Source of the DNA: Nitzschia sp. pyKryTriq1
Lineage: Eukaryota; Bacillariophyta; Bacillariophyceae; Bacillariales; Bacillariaceae
DNA length: 64,000 nucleotides
Direction: 5' to 3'
NCBI GenBank assembly: GCA_956465555.1
Contig: OY101115.1
Location: 992,001 to 1,056,000 of the forward strand
Shown here: positions 20,675-31,830 of the stretch, piece by piece
Layout: every line of letters begins with the position of its first letter
How positions within the stretch are numbered: the first letter of the stretch is position 1
Translations under genes and position numbers: made by a program
The notes under the pieces: model-generated
What the model was told of the DNA's origin: nothing
The model's database searches: none
What the model saw: the letters and a program-made list of their open reading frames with translations, nothing else

Positions 20675-21217
20675 TCATAACGCGGAAAGAGACGCTTCCT
20701 CTTGATCCGCCGCGGCACGTTCCAGAGCCTCCTTTTCACAATGACGCGCGTACATTTTGTATGCGTTTGCCAATGCCTCCGGGTCGGGCGAGCATTGAGT
20801 GTCTTGGTTTTCTTGTTCATTAAGGACTGCTGAAACTGCATTCATCATATTCCTTGAACGGAGTCTCGCTCCCTCTTTCGTTTTGGATTCGAGGCCTCGA
20901 GTGCATTCTGAGACAAGGTCGCCTTGCTCGTCCATAAGCTTGAGAATCCTTGTTCGCTTGGCCTTGAGAGAGCGGATTTCTAGAGGATCATACCATGTAG
21001 CCCGACGTTCCGGGATTGTGTAATCACATCGGTGTAGAGTTGGTTCAACAGTTTGGATTGCTTGCGCAAAGCTGACTGTACTTTCCGACGAGCTGTTAGT
21101 ATTTTCTTGAGTCGAGGAAGTGTCCGAAACGGCGAGGGATTTCCGAGAAAGAGCCTCGTTGAGGTTGAGAATGGTGACCTGTGAGGCATCCATGAGGGGT
21201 TTCTTGGTGAACGGCAT
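20675..21217 (-). CDS. RGLE-family protein, diatom lineage-specific
   Basis: Best start is the ATG at 21217 (MPFTKKPLMDASQ), giving 180 residues. It shares SQVTILNLNEALSRK with its inverted neighbour at 22189, then a family core: ATWYDPLEIRSLKAKRTRIL, TRGLESKTKEGARLRSRN, AVSAVLNEQENQ, DPEALANAYKMYARHCEKEA. I know this pattern (Trp-Tyr near the start, RGLE-x-x-T-x-E-G, A-V-L-x-E-Q-x-x-Q, A-x-x-Y) only as a large family in diatoms and related stramenopiles, without known function. All-helical, Glu/Arg-rich, no signal peptide; likely cytosolic or nuclear. Confidence 0.75.
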   Translation of the reverse strand: MPFTKKPLMDASQVTILNLNEALSRKSLAVSDTSSTQENTNSSSESTVSFAQAIQTVEPTLHRCDYTIPERRATWYDPLEIRSLKAKRTRILKLMDEQGDLVSECTRGLESKTKEGARLRSRNMMNAVSAVLNEQENQDTQCSPDPEALANAYKMYARHCEKEALERAAADQEEASLSAL

Positions 21218-22188
21218 AATTGTATTCAAAGTTGTTTCGTTGTTGGAAAATATGAGGGTGCGGGTGGTATGGTGGAAGGATGTATTTTCGCGAGCGAGGA
21301 TCCAGATCAATACAAAAGATGGCACTCCTTTGAACTTCGCACTTTGGAGGTGCTCGCTTTGAACTTGCGCTACTCCCGGTTTTCGGTTTTATTTGCGCAT
21401 AATTGTGGGAATTGTTTACGCCGCTTCCGAACCCCCGAGATCCGCAATTTACATTTTAATTATGGCAGAGACTTTGTCTTCCTGGGTTTTCTTTCATATT
21501 TACTCGTACCGCGCGGTGAAGAAGACCATTATTTTGTTTTGTACTCGTACGTTCGTACATTTATTTTGTTTTGTACTCGTACGTTCGTACTGTATCATAC
21601 CGTATTCTTCCCTCAGGTTTTCATGATTATTATTTGGTTAAGTATGCTCCTCGGACGAAGGCAGATGGGTCCCTAACTATTAAGCCTAAACCCTCTTTTC
21701 GTCATTTTGTTAAATCTAATATTACTCCGCATAAGGCATATACAATTTTATTAGGGGGCGGACTTCTTACCACACTTGGTCCACTGCCCTTTTGGTTGCG
21801 GCTTGATCCCCAGGGATACATTCTCGCCTGCCGTAAGTCTATCTACTCGGTTCAATATCATAATACATATGCCTACCGGCATTGTTCTTGGCACGCATGC
21901 AGGAATGATACGTTTGTTTGGAATAACCGTGACTTGCGCTATGTAACAAAAGTATCATTGGACAAAACATCATGTTCTTTGGTCATTTCCCGCTTCTCAT
22001 CTACAGTACGAGCACTACTGTAACTCCTACCGGCGGTACCGGTACCGGTACCGCATCTGCGGGACCGACCATTTTGTCTCTCATTATTTTTTCTTGTAAT
22101 TTGAAAAAATTGAAACAAAAACTAGCCTCACAAAATTTCCGTCAGTCAATAATCTTAGAAACAAAGAAACAACTTTTAATTCACAATC
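21218..22188. other. spacer between inverted RGLE paralogues
   Basis: Head-to-head spacer of about 970 bp. It holds a 28-bp direct repeat at 21531-21590 and a gtaccggtaccggtacc palindrome at 22034-22056. An open + frame at 21571-22023 has no ATG. Base composition is more AT-rich than in the flanking genes. Confidence 0.45.
21531..21590. repeat. 28-bp direct repeat, two copies
   Basis: The unit beginning attttgttttgtactcgtac occurs at 21531-21558 and again at 21563-21590, separated by 4 bp. The copies are identical. Confidence 0.9.
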
Positions 22189-22748
22189 ATGTTTCCCACC
22201 GAGAACAAATCCATCAAGAATAACTCACACGTTACAATTCTTAATCTGAACGAGGCTCTTTCTCGAAAATGCAAAATCGGTTCGCCGTCGGATAGTAAAT
22301 CGACGCAGAGTACTAGCACGTCCTCTGGAAGAAGCACAGTCTGTTTTTCGGAATCGATCCAAGTTGCTGAGCCACCATACGTCGTTGTGACTACACAGTC
22401 CATGAATGTAAGGCTACTTGGTACGATCTTCAGGAGATCCGCGCCCTCGCGTTTAAGCGACGGCGGGTTATCAAGCTCATGGAACAAGGTGGATGTGTAC
22501 CAGAATATACACGAGGCCTCGAATTCAAGACGAAGGAGGGCAAGAAACGCCGTTGTCTAGCCATTTTGAGCGCAGTCTCCGCTGTCCTCAACGAACAAGA
22601 AGACCAACAAGATGCAAGTTGGGAATGCTTGCCCGACCCCGAGGCATTGGCGAACGTTTACAGTATGCACACATTCCAAAGTCAACTCGAAGCTCGAGAA
22701 CGCGCCGAGCAAGATCGACAGGAAGCAGTTTCTTCCTTGCTACAATAG
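22189..22748 (+). pseudogene. RGLE-family paralogue with one-base lesion
   Basis: The frame from the ATG at 22189 reads MFPTENKSIKNNSHVTILNL and NEALSRK, matching the neighbour at 20675-21217, but loses homology after about 22380 (AEPPY). From 22383 the next frame carries on in register with RCDYTVHECKATWYDLQEIR, TRGLEFKTKEGKKRRC, AVSAVLNEQE and DPEALANVYSM, ending at 22748. One missing base near 22380-22381 explains everything; there is no other stop or shift in either part. It is therefore a very young pseudogene, an allele, or an assembly error. It lies head to head with its paralogue. Confidence 0.7.
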
Positions 22749-22996
22749 TACCCATTTGCTGATGGCGATAAATTTTGCAATAATGATAATACTGCAACGC
22801 TCAAATAATGATAATTCTCAATTCTCTTTACTATGAATATCGGCTGATGAGGACGAGAGTACCGGTACATCACTAGTAGTAGTACCACGCGGTACGTACT
22901 ACTCTCTACAGTACCTGTAATACCTGTAGAGATTACTGCTCGGGAGAGTCCCTACTAATAGTAGTCGAAAAAAGCATGAAATCTAGTATTTTAGTA

Positions 22997-23016
22997 CCCC
23001 CCCCCCCCCCCCCCCC
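22997..23016. repeat. homopolymer of 20 C
   Basis: Uninterrupted run of 20 cytosines; its length may be unreliable in the assembly. Confidence 0.9.
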
Positions 23017-23904
23017 GACACAGAGACTTTTCATCTCCTCCCAACCCGACACAGGCGCCTGTATCCTGTACTGTACCGGTACACCAGGAGCGAGGGATTC
23101 GCCTCTTAGATTTTTCGACTCTAATACTAGTAGTAGTAGCATAGTACTGTAGTCCCGCGACTGGTGGCAGAACGTCGTGGATCCATAGGATCGAGTAGTA
23201 AACAATGGGCAAAATCCGAACAACGTGCTACTAAAAAAGACTATGAAGCAACGATGAGATTATGTTGGTGGTATCGTGTAGTAGACAAAGTCGAGGGGAC
23301 AATAGACAGGCACATCCAACTAGCCTACTCCTTCTTCTGATACAGATGTAGGAAAACAAGTCTCGGCTTGAGGACGAATCCTGGTGATACTGGCGGGAGG
23401 ACTGCTCTACTAGACTACCTAGTACTCCTCCTCGCTATAGAGAGAGCAGCTAATAGAAGAAACCAGAAGTAGCAAAAGAAAGTAGATTTTCGTGTATCAT
23501 CATCGTACGAGTACTTCTCGTGAGCCTTTGAAAATGAAAGAATTGCCAATGAAGAAGAATCAAATCCTCAACAATCATCTCATGGCTGAGGAAAGAACTG
23601 AGAACGTAAACGCACCATGGAGACTGGATTGGGCGTCTAACCATCGCACGTTTCATTGTTGACCAATCGGACTCAACACTTGACCACAACATGACCACAA
23701 CATGACCATATGTTATTGTACCGGTATCGCATCCCGGATCCGGCAGCCGCCAACGCAACGTTCGTTTCTGATGACCGCATCGATCATGATTATTTGTTAT
23801 TATTAGTGACCCCGGTAGCTATACCACACCCTTAGTCGCAATAGTGCAATCTCACCATCCACTGCTGCACTTACTGGCAGTTCAGTTTTTTTATAGTTCA
23901 GGGG

Positions 23905-23938
23905 AGATTGATTGATTGATTGATTCATTCATTCATTC
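23905..23938. repeat. (GATT)n/(CATT)n tetranucleotide tract
   Basis: Five gatt units run directly into three to four catt units, about 90 bp upstream of the fucosyltransferase start, in its likely 5' UTR or promoter. Confidence 0.8.
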
Positions 23939-24025
23939 TCAGCCTGGGGAAATTGTGACTGCACTTCAATCTCGGGCTTTTTTGGCGGTCGGCTGGAAAG
24001 AAAGAAACAACAACAAACGTTCACC

Positions 24026-27000
24026 ATGTTTCAATCTCCTGTTTCGAATGGTGGCTCATCGCGGAGGTATCAGTCGAAACGAGCCGTGCGGCGAACAAAG
24101 GAAATTCCGACGCATATTATCACCCACTGGACCAACACAAAAATGGCACTGGTGGCTTGCGGAGTCGGCATTCTTGCCATGACGATGATATTTCCCATTA
24201 TCATGTTGGAATCCACCCTGTCGTCATCACCATCTTCAAATAGTCCTGTCTCATTGCATGGCTTGGTTCAGAAATCACTGAAAGTGGAAGAAGAATACAA
24301 GGCCAAGGGAGCAAGCTTCTTCAATCAAGCCTCACAGAAAATCAGAGGGGCACTCCACGTTGAGACTCCAGACGATCCCATCAGTCTGGAAGTCAAGACG
24401 ACCGAGCCAAAGGACAAGCATTTTTTTGTAAGACCCATGGAGAAACGATCAGTTCCCAAAAGACATCCTAAAGCGATAAGTGAAGCCAAGCCTGATAATG
24501 GTGATGATAATTCGACGGAGGCTTCCAACTCGGGCACCGACGACGCGTCAACAAAGAGACAACAACGATTGGCTCGTGGGGTGTCTGGTCTCCCGATGGT
24601 CAAGACCCCCGCCCTGATCGGTGCTCGTCCGGGGCACGTGGATTGTGATGTAGATGTGGATGATATTGTCTACTGGAATGACCCACAGGGTGATCGGGAT
24701 CGCAAGTTTGCGAGTCCGTATGCTACTCCTGGTGAGCATTACTTGACGTTTGAACCCGATATGGGTGGCTGGAACAATATTCGTATGAGCATGGAAGTGA
24801 TTTTCGTCTTGGCAGCAGCGACTGGTCGGACGCTAGTCCTGCCTCCAAAGCAGCCCTTCTATTTGTTGGGTATGGGAAAGGAAGGTGCAAAATCCTTCGG
24901 TAACTTCTATCCTCTGGATCAACCCGATTTCAAAAGAAAAGTCAAAATTATCACTATGGAGGAATTCTTGGAACAAGAGAGGCATAATATGCTAAATCTG
25001 GAAGATGATGATTATGAAAAACTCAAGCCAGTCGCCGAACTGTGTACCTATGAACCGGGCTCTCCCATCCATTGTAAAGTCTTGTTTGAACACTTGAGAG
25101 AAGTTGGTTTCCAGCCCGACGTGGAAGCAACGAAGAACTGTCTAGTCTTTGACATGGACCACTTTCAGGGCAAAGATATCACTGATGATGTCAAGAATCG
25201 AACCCAGCGATTTTGTGGGGCGCAGCGCACACCCATCTACTACGGCGACGACATGCATTTCCCACAACTCATCCATTGGAATGCGGGCAGTCATGAACAT
25301 CGGCTGCTCAATCATTTCTATAGCTTCATGTATTTTACAGATCCCAAAATGGACAACTATTACAAGCGGTTTGTGCGAGATTATCTCCACTACAAGGACA
25401 ACATCTATTGTGCAGCGGTACGTGCTGTATCGGTGCACGACTTGGGACACATGACGACGAGTGAATCGGAACTGACACATTTTTCTTTCTCTTGTCTCAT
25501 ATTGTGTGCTTATTTATAGGGAAAGATTGTACATGCACTGAATCAAGAAGGGAAAGGTTGGTCCTCCTTACATGTTCGCCGCGGTGACCTCCAGTACAAG
25601 GAAGTCAAGTTCCCAGCCGACGAGTGGTACAATAACACAAAGGAGTTGTGGAAGAAGGGAGAAATTTTATTCATTGCTACAGATGAACGAAACAAAACTT
25701 TTTTCGATCCGATCAAAGAGCATCATGAAATTCGTTTCCTAGACGATTATTGGGATATGGCCAAGCTTGGAGATCTAGATAGCAATTATCTTGGAATGAT
25801 CGACACGATTGTGGCAAGCAATGGAAGAGCCTTTGCTGGTACATGGTTTTCAACCTTCACTGGCTACATCAATAGAATGAGGGGCTACCTTGGGCATCCG
25901 ATGGAAAACTCGTGGTATAGCTGGTTACCGAGGAAGGATGCCATGCAAAAATGGAAGTATCCGGAAGGAAATATGCCGGCAAGAGAATGGCCAATCGCGT
26001 GGACCGCAATTGATGGTGACGAATGGATAGAACACGAGGGAAAGCCGGTAGTCGAGGACTTTGATCCAAGTGCTAGTGCTGCTACACGAAGAGTAAGTTC
26101 ATGAAAGACCACACTGGTATGATCTTTTACTTTCAACTGGCCCTCTCATACAGACACATACATCGTTGATGCGCGAAGAGGGTGAAGGATATTACTGTCG
26201 AGGATCTAAAGTCGGATGTTGGCTTTAGCGTTAAACCCGTCAGCCGTGGAGTAGCTGGACGGGCATTGTCCGAAACTCCGGCTGTTGTGGGAGCCAAACG
26301 AGGTCATGTCAGCTGTGACGTCAATATAGATTCCCTTGCCTACTGGAACAGCCCACAAGGTAAACGAGATGAAGAATTCCGATCTCCTTTTGCTGCCGAG
26401 GTAAGAAAGTCTTCCGTATTTGAACAGCCCCGAGAACAGTCATCTCACAATTTTTTGTAGGGCAAGGAAAAGTATATTTCGTTCTCAGTTGATCGCGGTG
26501 GATGGAACAATGTCCGAATGAGCATGGAAATCATATTTGTGATTGCTGCAGTCACCGGAAGAACATTGGTCCTACCACCAAAGGAACCGCTGTACCGACT
26601 GAGGGTGAGTTTCTTCGGTAAGCGGAAATGCGGTTTCCCCCGACCATGAGGCTAACCTTGCCTTTTCTTCTTTCCTAAAGGCCGACAAAGAAGACATCTT
26701 CCGTGGTTTCGCTGACTTTTTCCCACTGGAAGATACTGATTTTGCGAAACGGGTGAAAACAATTACTATGGAGGAGTTCATCAAGCGAGAGGGTGGCCCA
26801 CTTGGTCGCCTCCCGATCCCTCCCACAATGGTAGAGAATGTGACGGCAAGTGCAGTGCACTGTGACAAGCGGGCAAACAGCATATCTTTTTGTGGGCACA
26901 TTAATGAATACCTGTCTGCAGTAGGTTTCAAGCCAGAGTTTCGAGCCGAGGATGGTTGTCTCGTATTTGACAAGGATCGATATGAAGGGAGAAATCTAAC

Positions 27001-27965
27001 TCAAGCGAACGAGGCATTGGTGTCTCATCTGTGCGGAGTAAGTGCCCCATGCCCACGAATGTTCCCGTACTGGTGGTGCTACACAACTAACAAGTCCTAC
27101 TTTAATTTTTGTAGACGCGGACGAGAGCCTACATGGACGCCGAGATGCAAAAGCAGCCCCTGATCCACTTCAGATCTGGCGAGAAACATTATCGCCTGCT
27201 GACGCATTTTTACGGCTTTATCCACTTTACTGACCCTGCGATTGCGAACTACTACAAACGTTTTGTTCGGGATTTCCTTCGTTATCGGGACCCAATCTAT
27301 TGTGCAGCGGTACGTTTTTGGTTGTCTCTCCTATCTCCAACAAAGACAATCCTGATAGCAATCTCACCTGCGCAATCTCGCCCCTTGTTGCCATTCAACA
27401 GGGGAAAATCGTCAAGGCTCTACAGCTGGAGGCTATGGATCGGGGATTTAGCACCGATGACGAAGGCGGAGGTGGATATTCGGCTTTGCATGTTCGACGA
27501 GGAGACTTGCAGTATAAGAAAGTTAAGATTCCAGCGGAAGAGTGGTATGAGAATACCAGGGACATCTGGAAGCCACAAGAAATTCTCTACATTGCCACCG
27601 ATGAACGCAACAAAACCTTCTTTGGCCCGATTGCTGAACATCACGAGGTTCGATTTCTTGATGATTACTTTGACCTTGCAAATCTTGGCGACCTGGATCC
27701 AAATTGGTTCGGAATGATCGATACGATTGTAGCAAGCCGCGGCCGAGCTTTTGCGGGAACATTTTTCTCGACGTTCACTGGCTACATCAATCGCCTAAGA
27801 GGGTACCATGGAATGTCAATGAAGGATAGTTGGTATTCTTGGCTGCCGCGGAAGACCAAAATGCACACTTGGGAGCACGTGGATGGTTTTGTCTATGCCT
27901 ACGAATGGCCAGCTGGTTGGCTTGGTATTGATGCAGACGTTGAACCAAGCAAAGAGATAATATGA
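24026..27965 (+). CDS. double-domain O-fucosyltransferase-like type II membrane protein
   Basis: Proposed as one gene with seven exons: 24026-25417, 25520-26092, about 26188-26400, 26461-26604, 26681-27037, 27115-27309, 27402-27965. All joins are phase 0; about 1145 residues. A signal anchor (ALVACGVGILAMTMIFPIIM) suggests a Golgi type II enzyme. Two homologous catalytic units follow, each starting RGVSG/RGVAG...H-V-D/S-C-D-V, with GGWNNIRMSMEVIF / GGWNNVRMSMEIIF, TGRTLVLPPK, FVRDYLHYKD / FVRDFLRYRD, and the GDP-fucose-site motif HVRRGDLQYK, then IDTIVAS-G-RAFAGT-FSTFTGYINR. This is the O-FucT (PF10250) fold. Unit 2 has no anchor of its own. A two-gene reading (stop after 26092) cannot be excluded without RNA. 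Confidence 0.75.
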
Positions 27966-28661
27966 ATCCGAAACTATAATACATGAGTTTAGGTTTTTTG
28001 TTGAGCTAGTAGATGCTATACTCTCGTATCGGTGCGTACGGTAGTGGTTTACTCTCTACTACGAGAAGAGTGCAAGTCTACTTTTGAATGAATAGACTTT
28101 TCTCTTGCCCTACTAGTCAAACTATCCTCCACGTGGAACGAAATTTCGAAGCGGCTCTCCCTTCGTTTCGCGCACCACGTGCGCTCTGCGAAATTAATGA
28201 CTCCCTGAAGAAAAACGATGACCCCAACACTCCGGGTCGCTTTACTACACAAATTCAAGTATGTACTGTACTACAGATATCGATACACAATACTGTACAG
28301 ACTGGGGTAAATGTGAAGTCCCTGCTCCCTCTCTAGCTAGTAGCTCTACAGTAGACGGCAAGTAGATGAGAAAAGATGGAGAGCTCCAGTGCTGGTTGGG
28401 ATAGCCAGTACTTGTAGTAGCTCTCTCTCTCTCTCTCCTCTCTAGCTAGTAGTCAACTGCTGCGAAGTAGCTTGCAGAAAAGGCGGAAGAAAGAAAGCGA
28501 AAGGCTAAAAAACGTTTTATTGTAGCCTGGCTGTAGCTAAAAAGGAGTGCCCCTGCTGTCAATCGACCGAACCGACGTCTCAGAAACTATACTATACTGT
28601 ACTCGTAATATATCATGATGTGGTGATGGGGAGGAGGAAATGAGTTAACAAGTAACTCGTA
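27966..28661. other. intergenic
   Basis: Spacer between convergent genes. It contains a (ct)n run at about 28421-28439, tagctagtag words and gtactgtac palindromes. No gene seen. Confidence 0.45.
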
Positions 28662-29480
28662 CTATTCATCGACCAGAGTCAATTCTTTCATAGATTCTTC
28701 AGATTCTTTCATAGATGCCGAAGCATCTTTTTGATCGTCTTCTAGCTCGAAATCTTCTTCGAACTCTACTTCCCGTACATCGGCCCCGTCTTCCTCTTCG
28801 TCATCACTAAAGTCGTCATAAGTTTCGGTCGAGGCGAACGATTCGGAAAACACCGACATGTCGCCTTGCTCATCGCCATTACCATTATCCACGTGTCGAT
28901 GATGCATCATGATTGAATCTACAGTGTGCAGTGACTGGTCGTCGAAATCAATCGACTCGTCATCGGTACGAGAGGGCATTCGCATACCCCCAGGCTTGGC
29001 ATCCCCAGGCCCGAATTGCTTTTTACGAAGCATAATCGAGTCGAGCGTTTGGTTCGAAGCAGAGGTGAATACAGAGTCTGTCACACTGACGTTATCATCG
29101 ATCTCGGTGGCGGCCGGGGTTCCAGCCATTTGCTGTTGTTTTCGGTACGCCTTCAAGGAGCCCGTGCTACCCGCACGGTCCGGTGCTGCCTTTCCAAATG
29201 ACCGACTCCGGTCAGGGGCCGACCGCAGCCGACCGCTCTTATTTCTATGGACTCCCCTCTGTGGCTCTGGTGGTAGTTCAGGGGCGAAGTTCGGCCGACC
29301 AATCTTGTGACTTTTGGACCGCCCGGGAGGCCGCCGACCCACCAGTATTTTGTTTCCTTGTGGACCGCTTTTGATACGTTCTACACCGCGTTGCGGCATG
29401 ACGGGCGCGTCTGAGCCAGGCGGAGGCTTTGCAGCAGCAGCCGCCTTGGCACTATTTTGCATGTCTTTTAGTGACGACAT
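28662..29480 (-). CDS. unknown acidic protein with paired internal repeats
   Basis: First well-placed ATG at 29480 (MSSLKDMQNSAKAAAAAKPP), giving 272 residues. Two internal motifs are each duplicated: PQRGVERIKSG / PQRGVHRNKSG (about residues 28 and 64), and QTLDSIMLRKK / HTVDSIMMHHR (about 145 and 185). A basic, Arg/Ser/Pro-rich first half (GRSKSHKIGR, SAPDRSRSFG) gives way to a strongly acidic tail (FSDDEEEDGADVREVEFEED). No fold or catalytic motif is recognised. The repeats look like short linear binding motifs; RNKSG and RSKS suit basophilic kinases or 14-3-3 binding, which is inference. Confidence 0.6.
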   Translation of the reverse strand: MSSLKDMQNSAKAAAAAKPPPGSDAPVMPQRGVERIKSGPQGNKILVGRRPPGRSKSHKIGRPNFAPELPPEPQRGVHRNKSGRLRSAPDRSRSFGKAAPDRAGSTGSLKAYRKQQQMAGTPAATEIDDNVSVTDSVFTSASNQTLDSIMLRKKQFGPGDAKPGGMRMPSRTDDESIDFDDQSLHTVDSIMMHHRHVDNGNGDEQGDMSVFSESFASTETYDDFSDDEEEDGADVREVEFEEDFELEDDQKDASASMKESEESMKELTLVDE

Positions 29481-31230
29481 GGTGGGGATAGTTGAAATAG
29501 AGGGAGCAGAGTAAAAAGTGCGACAGAAGCTCCTCACTACGAGTACCTGGTATGGCACTTGTACCGTGACGAGAGACGAGAGGGTCGGTGTGAGGTGAGA
29601 GAGCGCCGTTTCTTGCCGCCAGAACAACGCATAAAAAAAAGATTACCTGAACGAGCACAGTACCATGGACCATGCTACCAGGTACCAGGTACTGGTACCG
29701 GTACAGTACATACCTGTATCACACACCGCCGCCACGCAGAGAGAGGCCCCGCACAGAAGGAGGCCGGACCAGCGCGGCGGAACATGTTGTTTTTCTCCCC
29801 CCCCGCCCGTTGAGAAGCGCGATCGGCGGTAGATTATGTACCAGTATGTACTGTAGGCTACCGGTACCTGGTATCGGACACGCAGGGGACACGGGGCGGG
29901 ACAGGACACCTGGCCACGACCGCTCTGCGTGTCCGAGAGTCTTTTCACCTCAGGCAGAGCGGCCGCGGTTGAAAATAGGGACGGGGGACGGACGGACGGA
30001 CTGGGGCTGTCCGACGTCCGACCGGGCCTGTTGGCGACTGAATGAAGAATGAATCATCAATCATCCGACTCAAAGTGTACAGACGTTGGGTAGGGTCCCT
30101 ACTCGTAGGGATGTAGTCTGTGCTTATTTTGATCAGTGAAAAGTAGTAAAACAAAAACGATATATTTTGGTCAATTTTGCGAATTTTGAGCTTTAGATTC
30201 TAGCATGTGTTTAAATGCGAAGGTTAAGAATACCCAGTAGCCAGCACAGAGATGCATTCATCTCAACCAGTCAGTTGTTTATCCATCCATCGGCCTGGAT
30301 GTTTCTGAACGTTTCTGAACCTTCTCTGAACCTTCTCTGAACCTTCTCTGAACCTTTTAGACATCTTGGACCTTTTAGAGGTTTGTGTCACAATGTCCTG
30401 GACATTCACTTGATGTTGGTGAAGGTTTCGGACATCATTCTTTGTTCAATTGGTGACATTTTGCCCAGTATCCCAGTAGAGTAGCATTTTATCTTTGCGC
30501 AAGATGTCCAGCTATTCCGTTGAAGTCCAAGTTCAAGCGAGATGCCAAACTAACTTTTTAAAAATAATGATCTATGAAAATGATGTACTGCACCATCTCA
30601 CGACCTGCAGCCAATCGGAAGCGAATAAAAGGCGACGTAGGCCTCTACCGGTATTATATGCAGTACTGGGTACTGGTACCAGGTACCGGTACGGTAGTCT
30701 ACTCATCGTACTGGTAGCCGAAGACGAAATAATGAATCTATTCTGTATTTTTACCACGTCGCCCCGTTCTACGTCAACTCTGCGAACTTTTTGTACCAAG
30801 AAAGGATAGAAGTACCTATGTCGGTGAATGCATGCAATGCTTGGGCCCGTTCTTTGCGCCTTTGCACAGCCCCAAACGCCCAATGTTAAGTAGAAAGAAT
30901 GTCAGGCGCAATAGAATGAAGTTCGTAATTATCGGGTCCTCGTCAAACTTCAAATAAAAGGTCATTTGGAGCGAAGACAGGTTCTCTCCGATTCTCTCCC
31001 TTCAAGCAATCTTAATCTTGCCAATTCTTCGTCTTCCATGTTTTCAACGCGAAGCCACATGACACACGGCGATGTTCCTCGTCTTTTTTGCATCATCGGA
31101 CACAAAAGCGCCGCGCTTCGCCGCAACAATAAGAGACGAGACGAATGTGGCCCTCATAAAACTCCGAGTGGACATTATTTTATCAACACTCCACTAAAAC
31201 TCCAAGCGACATCTTTTTATAAAAAAAACC
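29481..31230. other. long intergenic stretch with palindromic islands and 11-bp repeats
   Basis: Contains ggtaccaggtactggtaccggtac-type palindromes at 29672-29710, 29840-29875 and 30645-30695, and the tandem repeat listed at 30301. Frames here run through repeats and have no domain. No gene seen over about 1.7 kb. Confidence 0.45.
30301..30354. repeat. 10/11-bp tandem repeat
   Basis: Two 10-bp units gtttctgaac followed by three 11-bp units cttctctgaac. A related half-unit cttttagacatcttggacctttt follows. Confidence 0.85.
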
Positions 31231-31830
31231 ATGCCTTCCCACATGATGTTTGATACCTTCCCAGGCTACAGCCTGTCTTCTAATAGTGGCGGTTTGGATT
31301 TGTCATCCTCCCATTCCAGCACAATAACTGTGTCAAAGGCACAAAAGAAAGCACCGATCTCACCCCCACCTTCTCCTAGAAAGCACGATCGGCGGCGAGT
31401 TTCTTTTGATGAAAAAGTTCGAGTCTTCGCTACCATTCATAATTCTCATTATTCCGAGGAAGAGAGAGCAAAAACATGGCTGACCCCTTCCGACCTGCAG
31501 TCGATCAAATCAGAGCGACAAATGTGCCTCCGAAGAATGGACAAGTTAAGCTCTCCGGTTGACGATGGCCAATATTACTTCCGCGGCCTTGAAGGGCGGA
31601 CGACAGAAGGCTACAAGCGAAAGCGATTCAATATTGCGGATGCATGCATGACTGTAATGGAGGAACAGAGTGATCAGGCGGATTTCGGCTCTAGCTGCGC
31701 CGAGGCTATTTCCAGAGCCTACATTGCATCCAACAGACGGTGCGTCGAAGAGGCTCGACAACGAGGTCTCTACGACGAAAGAGCTGCACTTTTCACAACC
31801 GGAGGTCTTTCGCTAACCAATTACATTTAG
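31231..31830 (+). CDS. RGLE-family protein, divergent member
   Basis: A 199-residue protein (MPSHMMFDTFPGYSLSSNSG). After a Ser-rich arm with ISPPPSPRKHDRRRVSFDEK (an RVSF-like PP1-docking sequence), it carries the family core: AKTWLTPSDLQSIKSERQMC, YFRGLEGRTTEGYKRKRFNI, MTVMEEQSDQ, EAISRAYIASNRRCVEEARQ, YDERAALF. Compared with the pair at 20.7 and 22.2 kb the Tyr after Trp is Leu and the N-terminus is unrelated, so it is a separate, older branch. The RRVSFDEKV segment before the core is common in this family as I know it. Function unknown. Confidence 0.75.
   Translation: MPSHMMFDTFPGYSLSSNSGGLDLSSSHSSTITVSKAQKKAPISPPPSPRKHDRRRVSFDEKVRVFATIHNSHYSEEERAKTWLTPSDLQSIKSERQMCLRRMDKLSSPVDDGQYYFRGLEGRTTEGYKRKRFNIADACMTVMEEQSDQADFGSSCAEAISRAYIASNRRCVEEARQRGLYDERAALFTTGGLSLTNYI

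Larger units (their letters stand above)
22749..24025. other. intergenic, simple-sequence rich
   Basis: Contains a tacc/ctagtag island (22860-22935), a C20 run, and a (gatt)n/(catt)n tract. Frames here are short and stop-rich. No gene seen. Confidence 0.45.

Noticed and set aside
21571-22023. 150-residue + frame between the RGLE pair
   Set aside because: It opens with TTG and contains no ATG; it lies in AT-richer sequence with a direct repeat at its start and has no recognisable motif.
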